DNA of 64,000 bases. Source: Elusimicrobiota bacterium (lineage in GTDB: Bacteria > Elusimicrobiota > Elusimicrobia > Elusimicrobiales > Elusimicrobiaceae). The notes beneath the pieces are model-generated. The model saw nothing but the letters and a program-made list of their open reading frames with translations. It was not told where the DNA came from and did not search any database. The position numbers and the translations under genes were made by a program. The stretch lies in assembly GCA_029008615.1 (NCBI GenBank), contig JAQXJI010000007.1, positions 62,001 through 126,000 on the forward strand, read 5' to 3'. Below, one piece after another: positions 20,113 through 28,644 of this stretch. Position 1 is the stretch's first letter. The number at the start of each line of letters is the position of its first letter.

Positions 20113-20688
20113 ATGCCGCAAACCTTTTTAATCGCAGGCTTGGGCAATCCCGGGCGTCAATATGAACATACCCGCCACAATGCGGGCTTTATGGCTTTGG
20201 ATGTTTTTGCGGAAGGCTTTTCCCCCGTATGGAACAAATGGCAGAGCGATAAAGGTTTATATGCCAAAGCGGAGCTTTCTGGCAATACCGTTTATCTTTT
20301 AAAACCGATGACTTTTATGAATCTTTCGGGATATGCCGTAAGGTCTTTTGCGTCTTTTTATAAAATACAGCCTAAAAACATTTTGGTAATTTTTGACGAT
20401 ATGAGTTTGCCCCTTGGTTCCGTTCGTCTAAGAGCTGGCGGCAGCGCCGGCGGGCAAAACGGAATGCGCAATATAATTGAACAGTTAGGCACGCAGGATA
20501 TTCCTCGCCTGAGAATCGGCATAGGCCCCAGGCCGGCCTCATTTGAAGGGAAGGATTTTGTCCTTTCCAAATTCTCCTCGCAGCAAGCCCCTCTTTTGAA
20601 AGAAGCTTTAATCAAAGCCGATGCCGCCGTACACGATTTTATCGTAAGCGGCATAGACGCGGCTATGACAAAAGCCAACGCAAAATAA
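20113..20688 (+). CDS. pth: Peptidyl-tRNA hydrolase
   Basis: 191 residues, standard length. LIAGLGNPGRQYEHTRHNAGFMALD holds the catalytic His (HNAGF). KPMTFMNLSG and FDDMSLPLGSVRLRAGGSAGGQNGMRNI complete the active site, including the conserved Asp and Asn. It releases peptides from drop-off peptidyl-tRNA so the tRNA is recycled. It lies 80 bases after rplY beyond a terminator; no strong Shine-Dalgarno is visible before the ATG. The assignment is secure. Confidence 0.97.
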   Translation: MPQTFLIAGLGNPGRQYEHTRHNAGFMALDVFAEGFSPVWNKWQSDKGLYAKAELSGNTVYLLKPMTFMNLSGYAVRSFASFYKIQPKNILVIFDDMSLPLGSVRLRAGGSAGGQNGMRNIIEQLGTQDIPRLRIGIGPRPASFEGKDFVLSKFSSQQAPLLKEALIKADAAVHDFIVSGIDAAMTKANAK

Positions 20689-20795
20689 ATTTAATATTTT
20701 AGTAATTTATCAAATTTTAAGGTTCTTCATTATTTAATTTTACCGATGACCGTAAAATTTATTTATTGAGAAATTTGCCCTTTTTAAGCAAATAA

Positions 20796-20827
20796 AAACC
20801 CCGGCGTTTAAGCCGGGGCTTTTTTTG
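20796..20827 (+). terminator. Bidirectional terminator between pth and the DegT gene
   Basis: ACCCCGGC-GTTTA-GCCGGGGCT flanked by A and T runs on both sides, between convergent genes. The T run is longer on the plus strand. Confidence 0.85.
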
Positions 20828-20839
20828 TAAACAAAGATT

Positions 20840-21967
20840 TTATTTATTGTAAAATTCTTTGATTTTATTGCAGACGGTTTCAATTTGTTCTTCCGTGATT
20901 TCCGGGAACATCGGTATTGAAAGAACTTCTTTTGCCGCCGCTTCGGTGTTGGGATAATCTTCCACTTTGCAATTTAAGTGAGCGTAGCAAGGTTGTTTAT
21001 AAAGCGGAACAGGGTAGTAAACAGCGTTGCCGATATTATTTTCTTTCAAAAACGCGCTTAAAGCGTCGCGGTCTTTTACGCGTATCGTAAAGACGTAATA
21101 GCTTTGGCTCCAACCTTCTGGCGTGGCCGGCGGCGGAACAACCTGTTTAATACCGGCCAAATGCTTTCTGTAAAGTTCGGCGGCTTTGGCGCGGTTTTCC
21201 GTCCATTTTGCCAAATGTTTTAATTTTACGCCCAATATTGCGGCTTGGATTTCGTCCATTCTTAAGGTTGAACCTTCTCTGTCATATTCATAGGCTTTGC
21301 CTAAGGAACGTCCGCTATGGCGTATGCTTGTACAAGCGTCGGCGATTTCTTTATTATTGGTAACTATCGCGCCGGCATCGCCGCAAGCGCCTAAGTTCTT
21401 GCTGGGATAGAAGCTGAATGCGCCCGCATCGCCCCAAGTGCCGGTATATTTGCCTGCACAGAGGGCCAAATGGCTTTGTGCGCAGTCTTCAATAACTTTA
21501 AGATTATGTTTTTTGGCTATTGCCATAATTTCGGGCATATTGGCCGGATAGCCGTATAAATGCACAGGTACTATGGCTTTGGTTTTTGAGGTTATTTTGC
21601 GCTCTACGTCTTTGGGGTCAAGGTTGTAAGTTAAAGGGTCTATATCTGCGAAAACGAAGTCCGCCCCGGTAAGGGAAATGGAGGTTGTAGTCGCGACAAA
21701 AGTAAACGGAGTGGTGATAACTTCGTCGCCTTTGCCAATACCCGCCGCCATAAGGGCTATTTGTATTGCACTCGCGCCCGAAGAGCAAGTTACACAATGT
21801 TCGGCATTGAGCGCTTTGGCGAAATCGGCTTCAAACTGCTGCGTTTTGGGGCCGAGCAGCCATTTCATAGAGTTTAAAGCTTCAAGGGCAGCTTTATTGA
21901 TTTCTTCTTTAAGGCTGTCGTGTTGTTTCTGTAAGTTAAACAAGGGTACTGCCGTGTTGTTTGTCAT
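20840..21967 (-). CDS. DegT/DnrJ/EryC1/StrS family PLP aminotransferase
   Basis: 375 residues of a sugar-aminotransferase fold type I enzyme. CSSGASAIQIALMAAGIGKGDEV binds the PLP phosphate, VIEDCAQSHLA carries the PLP-ring Asp, and SFYPSKNLGACGDAGA holds the Schiff-base Lys. The family transaminates nucleotide-bound keto-sugars for surface polysaccharide or lipid decoration. No other sugar-nucleotide gene is nearby, so substrate cannot be inferred. It starts three bases from the MgtC-like stop, and is the last gene of a minus-strand operon with two membrane proteins. Confidence 0.92.
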   Translation of the reverse strand: MTNNTAVPLFNLQKQHDSLKEEINKAALEALNSMKWLLGPKTQQFEADFAKALNAEHCVTCSSGASAIQIALMAAGIGKGDEVITTPFTFVATTTSISLTGADFVFADIDPLTYNLDPKDVERKITSKTKAIVPVHLYGYPANMPEIMAIAKKHNLKVIEDCAQSHLALCAGKYTGTWGDAGAFSFYPSKNLGACGDAGAIVTNNKEIADACTSIRHSGRSLGKAYEYDREGSTLRMDEIQAAILGVKLKHLAKWTENRAKAAELYRKHLAGIKQVVPPPATPEGWSQSYYVFTIRVKDRDALSAFLKENNIGNAVYYPVPLYKQPCYAHLNCKVEDYPNTEAAAKEVLSIPMFPEITEEQIETVCNKIKEFYNK

Positions 21968-21969
21968 AA

Positions 21970-22611
21970 TTATTTATCCAATGATTTAATTTCTTTTATT
22001 AATATAAGTTCTTTAAAGCTTTCGGTAAAAGCTTTTTTGGACATATTTATTATCATTTTGACGATAAACATTCCGTCTTCCTTAAACAAATCTTCCTTAA
22101 TAATTTCCGCTTTATGTTTTTTAAGCGTATTATTGATTTTTTCCACTACGTCGGGGGAAGGCTCGCACTTAATGGTAAGGGAATCATAAAGGCGGACATA
22201 ATCAAAGCTGTTCATAAGTTTGCGGATAAACAGCTGCAATATCAATACGAAAATCGTAGCGGTGCCGGCTATAACAAATTCCCCGTATCCCGCGGCCATA
22301 CCGACGGCGGCTACTATCCAAATGCCGGCGGCCGTGGTTAAGCCCGATATTTTATTGCCTTCGCGCAGTATTGAACCCGCACCCAAAAAGCCTACGCCCG
22401 CAACTATCTGCGCGGCGATTCTGGCAGGGTCTCCTCCGTAATTAAAAGCGGAAGCTATTGAAAGCAAGGCAAAAACGGCCGAACCGGCGCAAATTAAAGT
22501 GTTTGTGGCAAAACCGGCAGGCTTATCGTGATATTGCCTTTCAAGCCCGATAACGCCGCCCAAAATAAGGGCGACCAAAATCCTTAAAATTATTTCCTCG
22601 GTGGTAAGCAT
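21970..22611 (-). CDS. MgtC/SapB family membrane protein (start moved to internal ATG)
   Basis: 213 residues. The track start is a TTG nine codons upstream overlapping the preceding gene; the ATG at 22611 lies one base after that gene's stop and is preferred. The N-terminal half has about four membrane segments with the MgtC signature GGVIGLERQYHDKPAGFATNTLICAGSAVFALLS and GVGFLGAGSILREG. The soluble C-terminus (about residues 140-213) resembles the ACT-like domain of long MgtC proteins. Family roles include adaptation to low magnesium and ATP or phosphate control; none is proven for this subgroup. Confidence 0.88.
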   Translation of the reverse strand: MLTTEEIILRILVALILGGVIGLERQYHDKPAGFATNTLICAGSAVFALLSIASAFNYGGDPARIAAQIVAGVGFLGAGSILREGNKISGLTTAAGIWIVAAVGMAAGYGEFVIAGTATIFVLILQLFIRKLMNSFDYVRLYDSLTIKCEPSPDVVEKINNTLKKHKAEIIKEDLFKEDGMFIVKMIINMSKKAFTESFKELILIKEIKSLDK

Positions 22612-22612
22612 A

Positions 22613-23662
22613 TCAATATTTTGACGCGACGGGTACAACGCTTAAAATAATAAAATACAATAGCATTACCGCTATACCCACCGGCAGGGCGTCCTTGGCC
22701 CACTCCTTGCTTTTAATTTTAAATTTGGAAGCACAAATAATATTCGGTATGTTTCCGGGGATAAGAAATCCGCCCGAAACTATCAAAGCCATAAGTAAAA
22801 ATTCTATTTGTTTGTTCGTCATACTCGGCACTATTTCTGCCGCGGCTAAAGTGGCGTTGTCCAAAATGGCGGAAATGGAGTTCGCCCAATATAAAGCCCA
22901 TTCCGGTAGTTTTAATATGGTAATTTCCGCCAGCGGGGTCAGCCCTTTGCCGAAGAACACCAAAGCCATTACAAACAGAAATACTTTTGCCGCTCTTACC
23001 GCGATGTCTTTTGCGCTTTCGGATTCTACTTTCCTTTTGGCGGAATTCTGCGGATCTTTAATCCTTGCGGCTAATACCGAGAATAATAATACGCCGGGCA
23101 AAATAAATTCCCAAAGTAAATTAAACAAGTAAAAGAAGCCGGCATTATGCGGCTCCCCCGCCAATTTGCCGGTAACTATCGTTGAAAGAGGCTCGCCTAT
23201 CGGGGTCAGTACCGCACCCATTCCAATGGCAAAACAGCCCATAACAATGACGTGAATAGTATCCCTTTTGGAAAGGCGCAGGGTTGAGGCGATTTCGCAT
23301 AATACCAAAGCCGCTATTATGGCGGTTATTACGCTTGAAAGAAGCGACAGCCCGAAAACCAAAACGATAATGGTTGGTTTCAAGCCGATTTTATCTTCTA
23401 TCATTTCTATAAATTTGGTTACGGCTCCGCGGAATTTCTTAAAGAGCAGGCCTGTAATCAATACCGCCAAAGATATTTCAATAGGTTCGGTAAAAGCGTG
23501 CCCGATAAGTTCCCAACTCCACGCGCCGGTAATACTTACGGCTAAAATGCCGAGTACGAAGAGAAAGGCTTCAAGTTCTTTTTCAACGGCGTGTACTGTA
23601 AAAGGAAGGAACAAGGCCAAGCATATAATTATGCTTAATAGAATTATTACTGTTGTCGTCAT
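22613..23662 (-). CDS. DUF1646-like predicted cation transporter, multi-pass membrane protein
   Basis: 349 residues with about ten hydrophobic segments. Paired motifs GEPLSTIVTGKLAGEP and SISAILDNATLAAAEIVP...GGFLIPGNIPNIICA resemble the re-entrant loop repeats of the ion-transporter superfamily (NhaD/ArsB-like) and the DUF1646 family of predicted cation transporters. The substrate is unknown. It is the first gene of an operon with MgtC-like and DegT genes. TGATATAAT ends six bases before the ATG and no Shine-Dalgarno is present, implying a leaderless transcript. Family name is from recognition of motifs only. Confidence 0.7.
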   Translation of the reverse strand: MTTTVIILLSIIICLALFLPFTVHAVEKELEAFLFVLGILAVSITGAWSWELIGHAFTEPIEISLAVLITGLLFKKFRGAVTKFIEMIEDKIGLKPTIIVLVFGLSLLSSVITAIIAALVLCEIASTLRLSKRDTIHVIVMGCFAIGMGAVLTPIGEPLSTIVTGKLAGEPHNAGFFYLFNLLWEFILPGVLLFSVLAARIKDPQNSAKRKVESESAKDIAVRAAKVFLFVMALVFFGKGLTPLAEITILKLPEWALYWANSISAILDNATLAAAEIVPSMTNKQIEFLLMALIVSGGFLIPGNIPNIICASKFKIKSKEWAKDALPVGIAVMLLYFIILSVVPVASKY

Positions 23663-23668
23663 AGTTTT

Positions 23669-23677
23669 ATTATATCA
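23669..23677 (-). promoter_or_regulatory. Extended -10 promoter, leaderless type
   Basis: Minus strand TGATATAAT followed by exactly six bases and the ATG of the DUF1646-like gene. The predicted transcription start coincides with the start codon. Confidence 0.65.
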
Positions 23678-23698
23678 AAAAGGCGGTGCGCAAATATA

Positions 23699-23726
23699 AA
23701 AAAGCCCGCCGGTTAAGGCGGGCTTT
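23699..23726 (-). terminator. Terminator of the outer-membrane protein gene
   Basis: AAAGCCCGCC / GGCGGGCTTT hairpin with a T run on the minus strand, 17 bases after the stop of the gene at 23743. Confidence 0.85.
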
Positions 23727-23742
23727 AAGAAAAACTTAACTC

Positions 23743-24384
23743 TTAGATTTTTATACCGACTTTAAGCATCAAAGAGATATCTGACAAATAGCTGGTATCC
23801 GCAAATTTGGAATCGTCCATCCACCAGTGATTGTATCTGGCTTCAAAACCCCAGATGAAAATATCGTTGATATCGGATTCAAGACCTAAACCTACATAAA
23901 GAGCGGGTTTGGTGTTGGATTCGCTTTCTTCTTGTCCGTAGTAACTTTCTTTAATTTTTCCTTTGTATTTTGCAAAACCTACGCCCAAAGGTACGTACAT
24001 TCTGGTTTTGGCTGTAGGGGCAAAGTTAAATTTACCGGCTAAGAAAATGCTGTATTTATCGGCGGAAGTTTTAAAGTGTTCCTCCATACCCATTCCGTAA
24101 ATGTCATATTCTGCTTCACTGTAATTGGTTCCGTTAAATTCCAACCCTAAACCGATGTTTTGGGTAAGGTAATGCATTACTTGAACGCCGTAAGTTCCGC
24201 CGACGTCAGCGTAATCAAAATCAGGGCCTGAAGCGGAAGGTCCAAAACCATATTCCGTAGTCGGTACGGCAAAACCGCCCAATACGGAAATATGGGTCAT
24301 ACCTTTGTCTATGCCCTGGTCAATGCCCGCAAAAGCCGGCGTAAGCAAAGCGCACAGCACTGCGGCAGTAAACAGTTTTTTCAT
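23743..24384 (-). CDS. Outer-membrane beta-barrel protein (porin-family, OmpA/OmpW-like barrel)
   Basis: 213 residues with a clear signal peptide (MKKLFTAAVLCALLTPAFA). The mature protein alternates aromatic and polar residues in beta strands: YGVQVMHYLTQNIGLGLEFNG, FLAGKFNF, MYVPLGVGFAKYKG, ALYVGLGLE, WGFEARYNHWW, ending LMLKVGIKI. Eight strands are plausible, as in small OmpW/OmpX-type barrels. AAGGAGA precedes the ATG and the gene has its own terminator, so it is monocistronic. No ligand or function can be read from the sequence. Confidence 0.8.
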   Translation of the reverse strand: MKKLFTAAVLCALLTPAFAGIDQGIDKGMTHISVLGGFAVPTTEYGFGPSASGPDFDYADVGGTYGVQVMHYLTQNIGLGLEFNGTNYSEAEYDIYGMGMEEHFKTSADKYSIFLAGKFNFAPTAKTRMYVPLGVGFAKYKGKIKESYYGQEESESNTKPALYVGLGLESDINDIFIWGFEARYNHWWMDDSKFADTSYLSDISLMLKVGIKI

Positions 24385-24473
24385 TTAGTTCTCCTTGTAA
24401 ACCAACTTTTTATAACTACATTTTATTCTATCAAAATTAACACTTTATTTTCCCCCTGTATTTCATATATATT

Positions 24474-24500
24474 AAAAAACCGCCCTTTTACGGGCGGTTT
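24474..24500 (-). terminator. Terminator of kdsC
   Basis: AAACCGCCC-GTAAAA-GGGCGGTTT hairpin followed on the minus strand by TTTAATATAT, five bases after the kdsC stop. Confidence 0.85.
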
Positions 24501-24505
24501 CGGGG

Positions 24506-25132
24506 TTAAAAGACATTGTTGTAATTTGGGTTCCAACTTTTATAGTCTATGACAGTCGGTTTTTTCTTGGGGCTTTTGCCTATTGTTCCCTGTTCGGCGC
24601 TTTGCATAGTTTTATCCCAAAAGCCTTGCGCTTTAAGCACCAATTCCGCCACTTCTCTGAAAGCGCCTTTTCCCCCGGGGGCATCGGTTACGTAGAGGCT
24701 GCAGTCTTTTACTTCCCGACGGCTGTTTGCGACGGCGCAGGGCAGGCCGACGGCTTTTAAAGCGGGGATATCTATAAAATCGTCGCCTATAAAGATAATT
24801 TCTTCCGCTTTAAGGCCGGTTCTTTTCATAAAATCCTGCATAGGAGCCAGTTTGGAAAGGAAATTATAGTATAAAAAATCCATTCCCAAAGATGTCGCCC
24901 GGTGTTCGGTGGCGGGAGCGTTGCCGCCGGTTATTATGCCGGTTATTATGCCGCAGTCCCTCAGCATATGAAAAGCAATTCCGTCATAGGCGCTGAATTT
25001 TTTAATTTCCACCGTTTTGCCTTCCGGCGTTACAAAAAAGTTCATAGTGGAATCGGTTAAGACGCCGTCAACGTCAGTGATGACGGCTTTGATTTTTTTA
25101 AATCTGTCGGAAAGTTCTTTATTGATAATCAT
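24506..25132 (-). CDS. kdsC: KdsC-type HAD phosphatase (KDO-8-phosphate phosphatase)
   Basis: 208 residues. The HAD motifs are DVDGVLTD (nucleophile Asp), GIITGGNA (motif II), and FIGDDFIDIPAL (motif IV), with a small or absent cap domain as in the C0 tetrameric KdsC group. It dephosphorylates KDO-8-phosphate for lipopolysaccharide inner core, or a related nonulosonate. A C-terminal extension of about 35 residues past the usual end (AEQGTIGKSPKKKPTVIDYK...) is rich in Lys and Pro and its role is unknown. It stands alone, divergent from the CsgG-like lipoprotein; the AT-rich gap includes a palindromic ATTATATAAT usable as -10 in both directions. Confidence 0.85.
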   Translation of the reverse strand: MIINKELSDRFKKIKAVITDVDGVLTDSTMNFFVTPEGKTVEIKKFSAYDGIAFHMLRDCGIITGIITGGNAPATEHRATSLGMDFLYYNFLSKLAPMQDFMKRTGLKAEEIIFIGDDFIDIPALKAVGLPCAVANSRREVKDCSLYVTDAPGGKGAFREVAELVLKAQGFWDKTMQSAEQGTIGKSPKKKPTVIDYKSWNPNYNNVF

Positions 25133-25173
25133 ATCTATATCTTAATAAATTTAGGCGTAAAGGTAAAAAATTA

Positions 25174-25179
25174 TATAAT
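25174..25179 (+). promoter_or_regulatory. -10 element of the CsgG-like lipoprotein gene
   Basis: TATAAT lies seven bases before the ATG at 25187 and overlaps the upstream in-frame ATG at 25178. This places the RNA start at the second ATG and argues against the first one as start. Confidence 0.6.
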
Positions 25180-25186
25180 GAATATT

Positions 25187-25864
25187 ATGAAGAGAATATA
25201 TATTCTTGCACTTTGCTTTTTGGCTTTGGCCTGCGCGCCTAAGACGTATATCAGCAAAAGCTACAATTTTAACAATTTAAAAAGGATAGGCGTTTTGGCC
25301 TTTTCTTCCCCCGACGACGCTTTCAGCGGGGCGGAAAATCTTTTTACCAAAAGCCTTATAAAATACGGATACACCGTTGTGGAAAGGGCGCAAATAGAGG
25401 AAGTCTTAAAGGAACACAATTTATCTTCAAATTCTTATCTTTCGCCGGCGGTTACGCGTGAGTTGGGCAAAGTTTTAGGCGTGGACGTTTTACTGACCGG
25501 GGAAATAACTTCCTATATGCCGGAAAGCAAGCAGTTGGTTTACAATATGACGAAACGTTCTTCCAGCGAGCCGGTATTTTCCAGAGAAGTTATAAAAGAC
25601 CAAGAAGGCAATGTTAAAGTCAAAAGCACCTATGCCGGGCAGCAGTACACCAACAGCAAAGACGTTTACCCGGTAGAATATACGATTTATGCCCAAGTCG
25701 GCGTAGTCGCTAAAATGATTGACGTAGATACGGCGGAAATAATTTGGGTCGGCGACGACACCAAAGAAGGCATAAGCGGGTTGGACGCGCTTTCTTCAAG
25801 CGCAAACGCTTTGATAAAGAATTTCGATAAAAAAGTGCGTAAGGCCAAGCAAGGCAAATTATGA
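25187..25864 (+). CDS. CsgG/LpoB-like outer-membrane lipoprotein
   Basis: 225 residues from the second ATG (the first overlaps the -10). The signal peptide MKRIYILALCFLALAC ends in a lipobox with Cys 16. The body has RIGVLAFSSPDD...NLFTKSLIKYGYTVVERAQIEEVL and GKVLGVDVLLTGEITSY, the pattern of the CsgG family (curli secretion pore subunits, LpoB-like activators and stress lipoproteins), then a strand region ending AKMIDVDTAEIIWVGD. The full CsgG pore helix could not be judged. It heads an operon with a small membrane protein and serS and overlaps the next gene by ATGA. Envelope role is likely; exact function unknown. Confidence 0.7.
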   Translation: MKRIYILALCFLALACAPKTYISKSYNFNNLKRIGVLAFSSPDDAFSGAENLFTKSLIKYGYTVVERAQIEEVLKEHNLSSNSYLSPAVTRELGKVLGVDVLLTGEITSYMPESKQLVYNMTKRSSSEPVFSREVIKDQEGNVKVKSTYAGQQYTNSKDVYPVEYTIYAQVGVVAKMIDVDTAEIIWVGDDTKEGISGLDALSSSANALIKNFDKKVRKAKQGKL

Positions 25865-26112
25865 ACGGCAATGACGGGGAAGAATTTGAATATCACGGCG
25901 GAAGTTCGGCCTTTTGGCTGATACTTTGCGCCGTTTTGGTTCCGCTTGCTTTGTTCTTTTTAAGGCAAATGCTTTATGTACCTGTAAATACGGTGGTTGT
26001 TAAAGATTTTGTATTGGATGAAAGTAAGGAAAAGGCCAGCCCGATAAAAAAATATTTTCCGAAGCCTTATTCCGTAAATGATTTAGCCGGAGGAGATTAT
26101 GATAGACATTAA
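25861..26112 (+). CDS. Small single-pass membrane protein, unknown function
   Basis: 83 residues. One strong transmembrane helix (AFWLILCAVLVPLALFFLRQML, about residues 17-38) follows an acidic 16-residue N-terminus; the remainder is short and charged (DESKEKASPIKKYFPKP). No family was recognised. It overlaps the lipoprotein upstream by four bases and serS downstream by 14 bases, so the three are translated together. Its tight coupling to the CsgG-like lipoprotein suggests an envelope partner. Confidence 0.6.
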   Translation: MNGNDGEEFEYHGGSSAFWLILCAVLVPLALFFLRQMLYVPVNTVVVKDFVLDESKEKASPIKKYFPKPYSVNDLAGGDYDRH

Positions 26113-27391
26113 AATTTTAAACGCTGAAACGGAAGAAACCAAAAAGAGATTGGCGTCCAGAAATCCCAAATTGGCGGAACTTGCCGATAAAGTGTTGGAA
26201 GAAGAAAAAGCTTATAAAGCCGCCCTTTTGGAAGTGGAAACTTTAAGAGCGAAAAGGAATGAACTTTCAAAAAAAATAGGCGCGGTAAGAGCCAAAGAAG
26301 GCCCGGAAGCCGCCCAAGCCGTAATGGAAGAAGCCAATAAACTTAAAGAAGCTATGCAGGGCAAAGAGCAGGAAGTCGCCGCGCTTAAAGATAAAATTAC
26401 CCAAACTTTGATGACTATCCCCAACCTCCCGGACGCTTCTGTTCCCGTAGGCGCGGACGAAAAGGCCAATATCGTGGTAAAAGAAAACACTTTACCGATA
26501 CCCCAATTTGATTTTAAAGTAAAGGATCATCACGAACTTGGTGAAACTTTGGGCATTTTGGATTTCGCCACCGCCGCAAAGCTTTCCGGCAGCCGCTTTG
26601 CTTTGTTAAGAGGCGACGGCGCCAGGCTTGAACGCAGCTTGATAGCTTTTATGTTGGATTTGCACGCCAAGAACGGCTATACGGAATTTATGCCGCCGGC
26701 CATAGTCAACGCAGAAGTGCTCTACGGTACGGGCCAGCTGCCTAAATTTAAGGAAGATATGTATCACGTAGACGGCGAGGGCGACCAGTATTTAATTTCC
26801 ACCGCCGAAATTCCTTTGACGAATATGCACCGCGGCGAAACTTTGCAGGATACGGACTTGCCCAAAGCCTTTACGGCGTATACGCCTTGCTTTAGGAAAG
26901 AAGCCGGCTCTTACGGAAAAGACACCCGCGGGCTTATAAGGCAGCACCAATTTAATAAAGTGGAAATGGTTTGGTTGGCCAAGCCGGAAGAATCTATGGA
27001 TATTTTGGAAAAGATGACCTGTGAGGCCGAACTCGTCCTTAAAACTTTGGGACTGCCTTACAGAAGGGTATTGCTTTCCACCGGCGATATGGGCTTTTCT
27101 TCCGCGAAAACTTTTGATTTGGAAGTTTGGTTCCCTAGCCAAAACACTTTTAGGGAAATTTCCTCCTGCTCCAACTGTACGGATTTCCAAGCCAGACGTA
27201 TGAACCTGCGCTTTAAACGCGCCGGCGCAAAAGGTACGGAATTTGTCCATACTTTAAACGGCAGCGGCGTTGCCGTCGGCAGGACTTTTGCCGCTATTTT
27301 GGAAAATTACCAACAGGCGGACGGAAGTATCGTCATACCGGAAGCTCTGCGTCCTTATTTCGGCAAAGACAGGATTACCAAGAATGATTAA
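26099..27391 (+). CDS. serS: Seryl-tRNA synthetase
   Basis: 430 residues, normal length. The N-terminal antiparallel coiled coil (about residues 30-100, rich in KEEANKLKEAMQGKEQEVAALK) binds the long variable arm of tRNA-Ser. Class II motifs follow: motif 2 TPCFRKEAGSYGKDTRGLIRQHQFNKVE, and motif 3 as LNGSGVAVGRTFAAILENYQ. YLISTAEIPLT and SSCSNCTDFQARR are serine-site elements. GGAGGAG lies three to six bases before the ATG, inside the upstream gene. The stop overlaps the next ORF by eight bases. Confidence 0.98.
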   Translation: MIDIKILNAETEETKKRLASRNPKLAELADKVLEEEKAYKAALLEVETLRAKRNELSKKIGAVRAKEGPEAAQAVMEEANKLKEAMQGKEQEVAALKDKITQTLMTIPNLPDASVPVGADEKANIVVKENTLPIPQFDFKVKDHHELGETLGILDFATAAKLSGSRFALLRGDGARLERSLIAFMLDLHAKNGYTEFMPPAIVNAEVLYGTGQLPKFKEDMYHVDGEGDQYLISTAEIPLTNMHRGETLQDTDLPKAFTAYTPCFRKEAGSYGKDTRGLIRQHQFNKVEMVWLAKPEESMDILEKMTCEAELVLKTLGLPYRRVLLSTGDMGFSSAKTFDLEVWFPSQNTFREISSCSNCTDFQARRMNLRFKRAGAKGTEFVHTLNGSGVAVGRTFAAILENYQQADGSIVIPEALRPYFGKDRITKND

Positions 27392-28553
27392 GAAGTATTG
27401 CTTGATTTTTGCCTTGGCTGTGCTTCCTTCATTCGGGTTTGCCGATTCTTTAACGCCGGAAATTTTGGCTTTGGCCGATTCCGGCGTAAAAGCCGTATAT
27501 GCGTTGGATTTCAATACGGCGGAAGAAAACATTAATCGTCTTTTGACGGAACATCCCAATTATCCGCTTGCGCTTTTCGGCAAGACTATGATTGAATGGT
27601 CCCGCTTTGAATACGAGTACGAAAAAAGCAATCCCGAACAGGCGAAAGTATTTGAAAAAAGCATTTCCGATTCCATAGAAGGCATAAAGGCTTGGCTTAA
27701 TGAAAATGGGCCCGAGGCGCAAGCCTATTTGGCTTTGGGCGGCGTTTACGGCGTTAAAGCGCGTTTTGAACTTGCCAACAGAAGTTATGTAAAAGCTTAT
27801 TTTTCCGGCAGGAAAGGCCTTAAATTTATGAACAAGGCGGCTAAGCTTGACCCGGAAATGTATGACGCTTATCTCGGTGAAGCCATTTATCAATATTATG
27901 CCGGCACTTTGCCCGCCGTAGTAAAAGTTTTGGCCAAATTGGTAGCCAGCGGCGACGCGCAAAAAGGCATAGATTATCTTAATATGATAAAGGAAAAGGG
28001 CCGCTTCAGCGCGGATACGGCCACTTTGCTGTTGGTGGAGATATCCATAGAAAGCGATAAATATTACAATCCGCTTTTGGCCGATAAATATATTCACGAA
28101 ATATTGGCCAAATATCCGGATAATCCCTTATATAACTTTGTAGCGATTATCGCCGCGTACGAAAATAAAAAGTACGATCAGGTTTACGCTTCGGCAGAAT
28201 CTTTTTTAAAGGATATCGGCGTTAAACCCTTGTATAACGATATTTATACGGCGCGTTCTTATACCGCTATGGGTACGGCTTTAATGGCGAAAGGCGATTA
28301 TAAAGGCGCGGCGGAAATATTTGAAAAGAGCCGCGAAGCCACTAAAGACCAAGAGATGAGCCGTTGGCAGCTGTTTAACGAATTGCGCCTTGCCCAATGT
28401 TACGACGCTCAGGATAAGACAGAACTTTCCGCTCCTTTATATCGCTCCGTTATCGCCAGAAAGGAAAACTGGGGTATGGACGATTTGGCCAAACGCCATT
28501 TAAAAAAGCCGTTTAAGCCGGGAACGGAACTCGGCAGAATGTCCCCGCCGTAA
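27384..28553 (+). CDS. Exported TPR-like protein, unknown function
   Basis: 389 residues from the ATG at 27384; the longer track ORF begins inside serS and lacks a signal peptide at its front. A signal peptide, MIKKYCLIFALAVLPSFGFA, is followed by helical repeat units resembling tetratricopeptide repeats: AVYALDFNTAEENINRLLTEHPNYPLALFGKTMIEW, AYLALGGVYGVKARFELANRSY, and YTAMGTALMAKGDYKGAAEIFEKSREATKDQ...NELRLAQCYDAQDKTELSAPLYRSVI. Such periplasmic repeats scaffold protein complexes. It overlaps serS by eight bases. Partners are unknown. Confidence 0.75.
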   Translation: MIKKYCLIFALAVLPSFGFADSLTPEILALADSGVKAVYALDFNTAEENINRLLTEHPNYPLALFGKTMIEWSRFEYEYEKSNPEQAKVFEKSISDSIEGIKAWLNENGPEAQAYLALGGVYGVKARFELANRSYVKAYFSGRKGLKFMNKAAKLDPEMYDAYLGEAIYQYYAGTLPAVVKVLAKLVASGDAQKGIDYLNMIKEKGRFSADTATLLLVEISIESDKYYNPLLADKYIHEILAKYPDNPLYNFVAIIAAYENKKYDQVYASAESFLKDIGVKPLYNDIYTARSYTAMGTALMAKGDYKGAAEIFEKSREATKDQEMSRWQLFNELRLAQCYDAQDKTELSAPLYRSVIARKENWGMDDLAKRHLKKPFKPGTELGRMSPP

Positions 28554-28588
28554 CACTTGTTTTTATTTTTGTTTTCCGCATAATATAA

Positions 28589-28611
28589 AAGGCCGGCCGA
28601 AAGCCGGCCTT
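28589..28611 (+). terminator. Possible weak terminator hairpin
   Basis: AAGGCCGGC-CGAAA-GCCGGCCTT is a strong stem, but only AGACATACC follows on the plus strand, so termination efficiency is doubtful. The opposite strand has TTTTATATTA but no gene that needs it. Confidence 0.45.
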
Positions 28612-28644
28612 AGACATACCTTATGTAAACTAAGAGGGGGTAAA

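Noticed and set aside
27270-27383. Extended N-terminus of the TPR protein in the track
   Set aside because: The extension lies wholly inside serS and hides a good signal peptide that starts at 27384.
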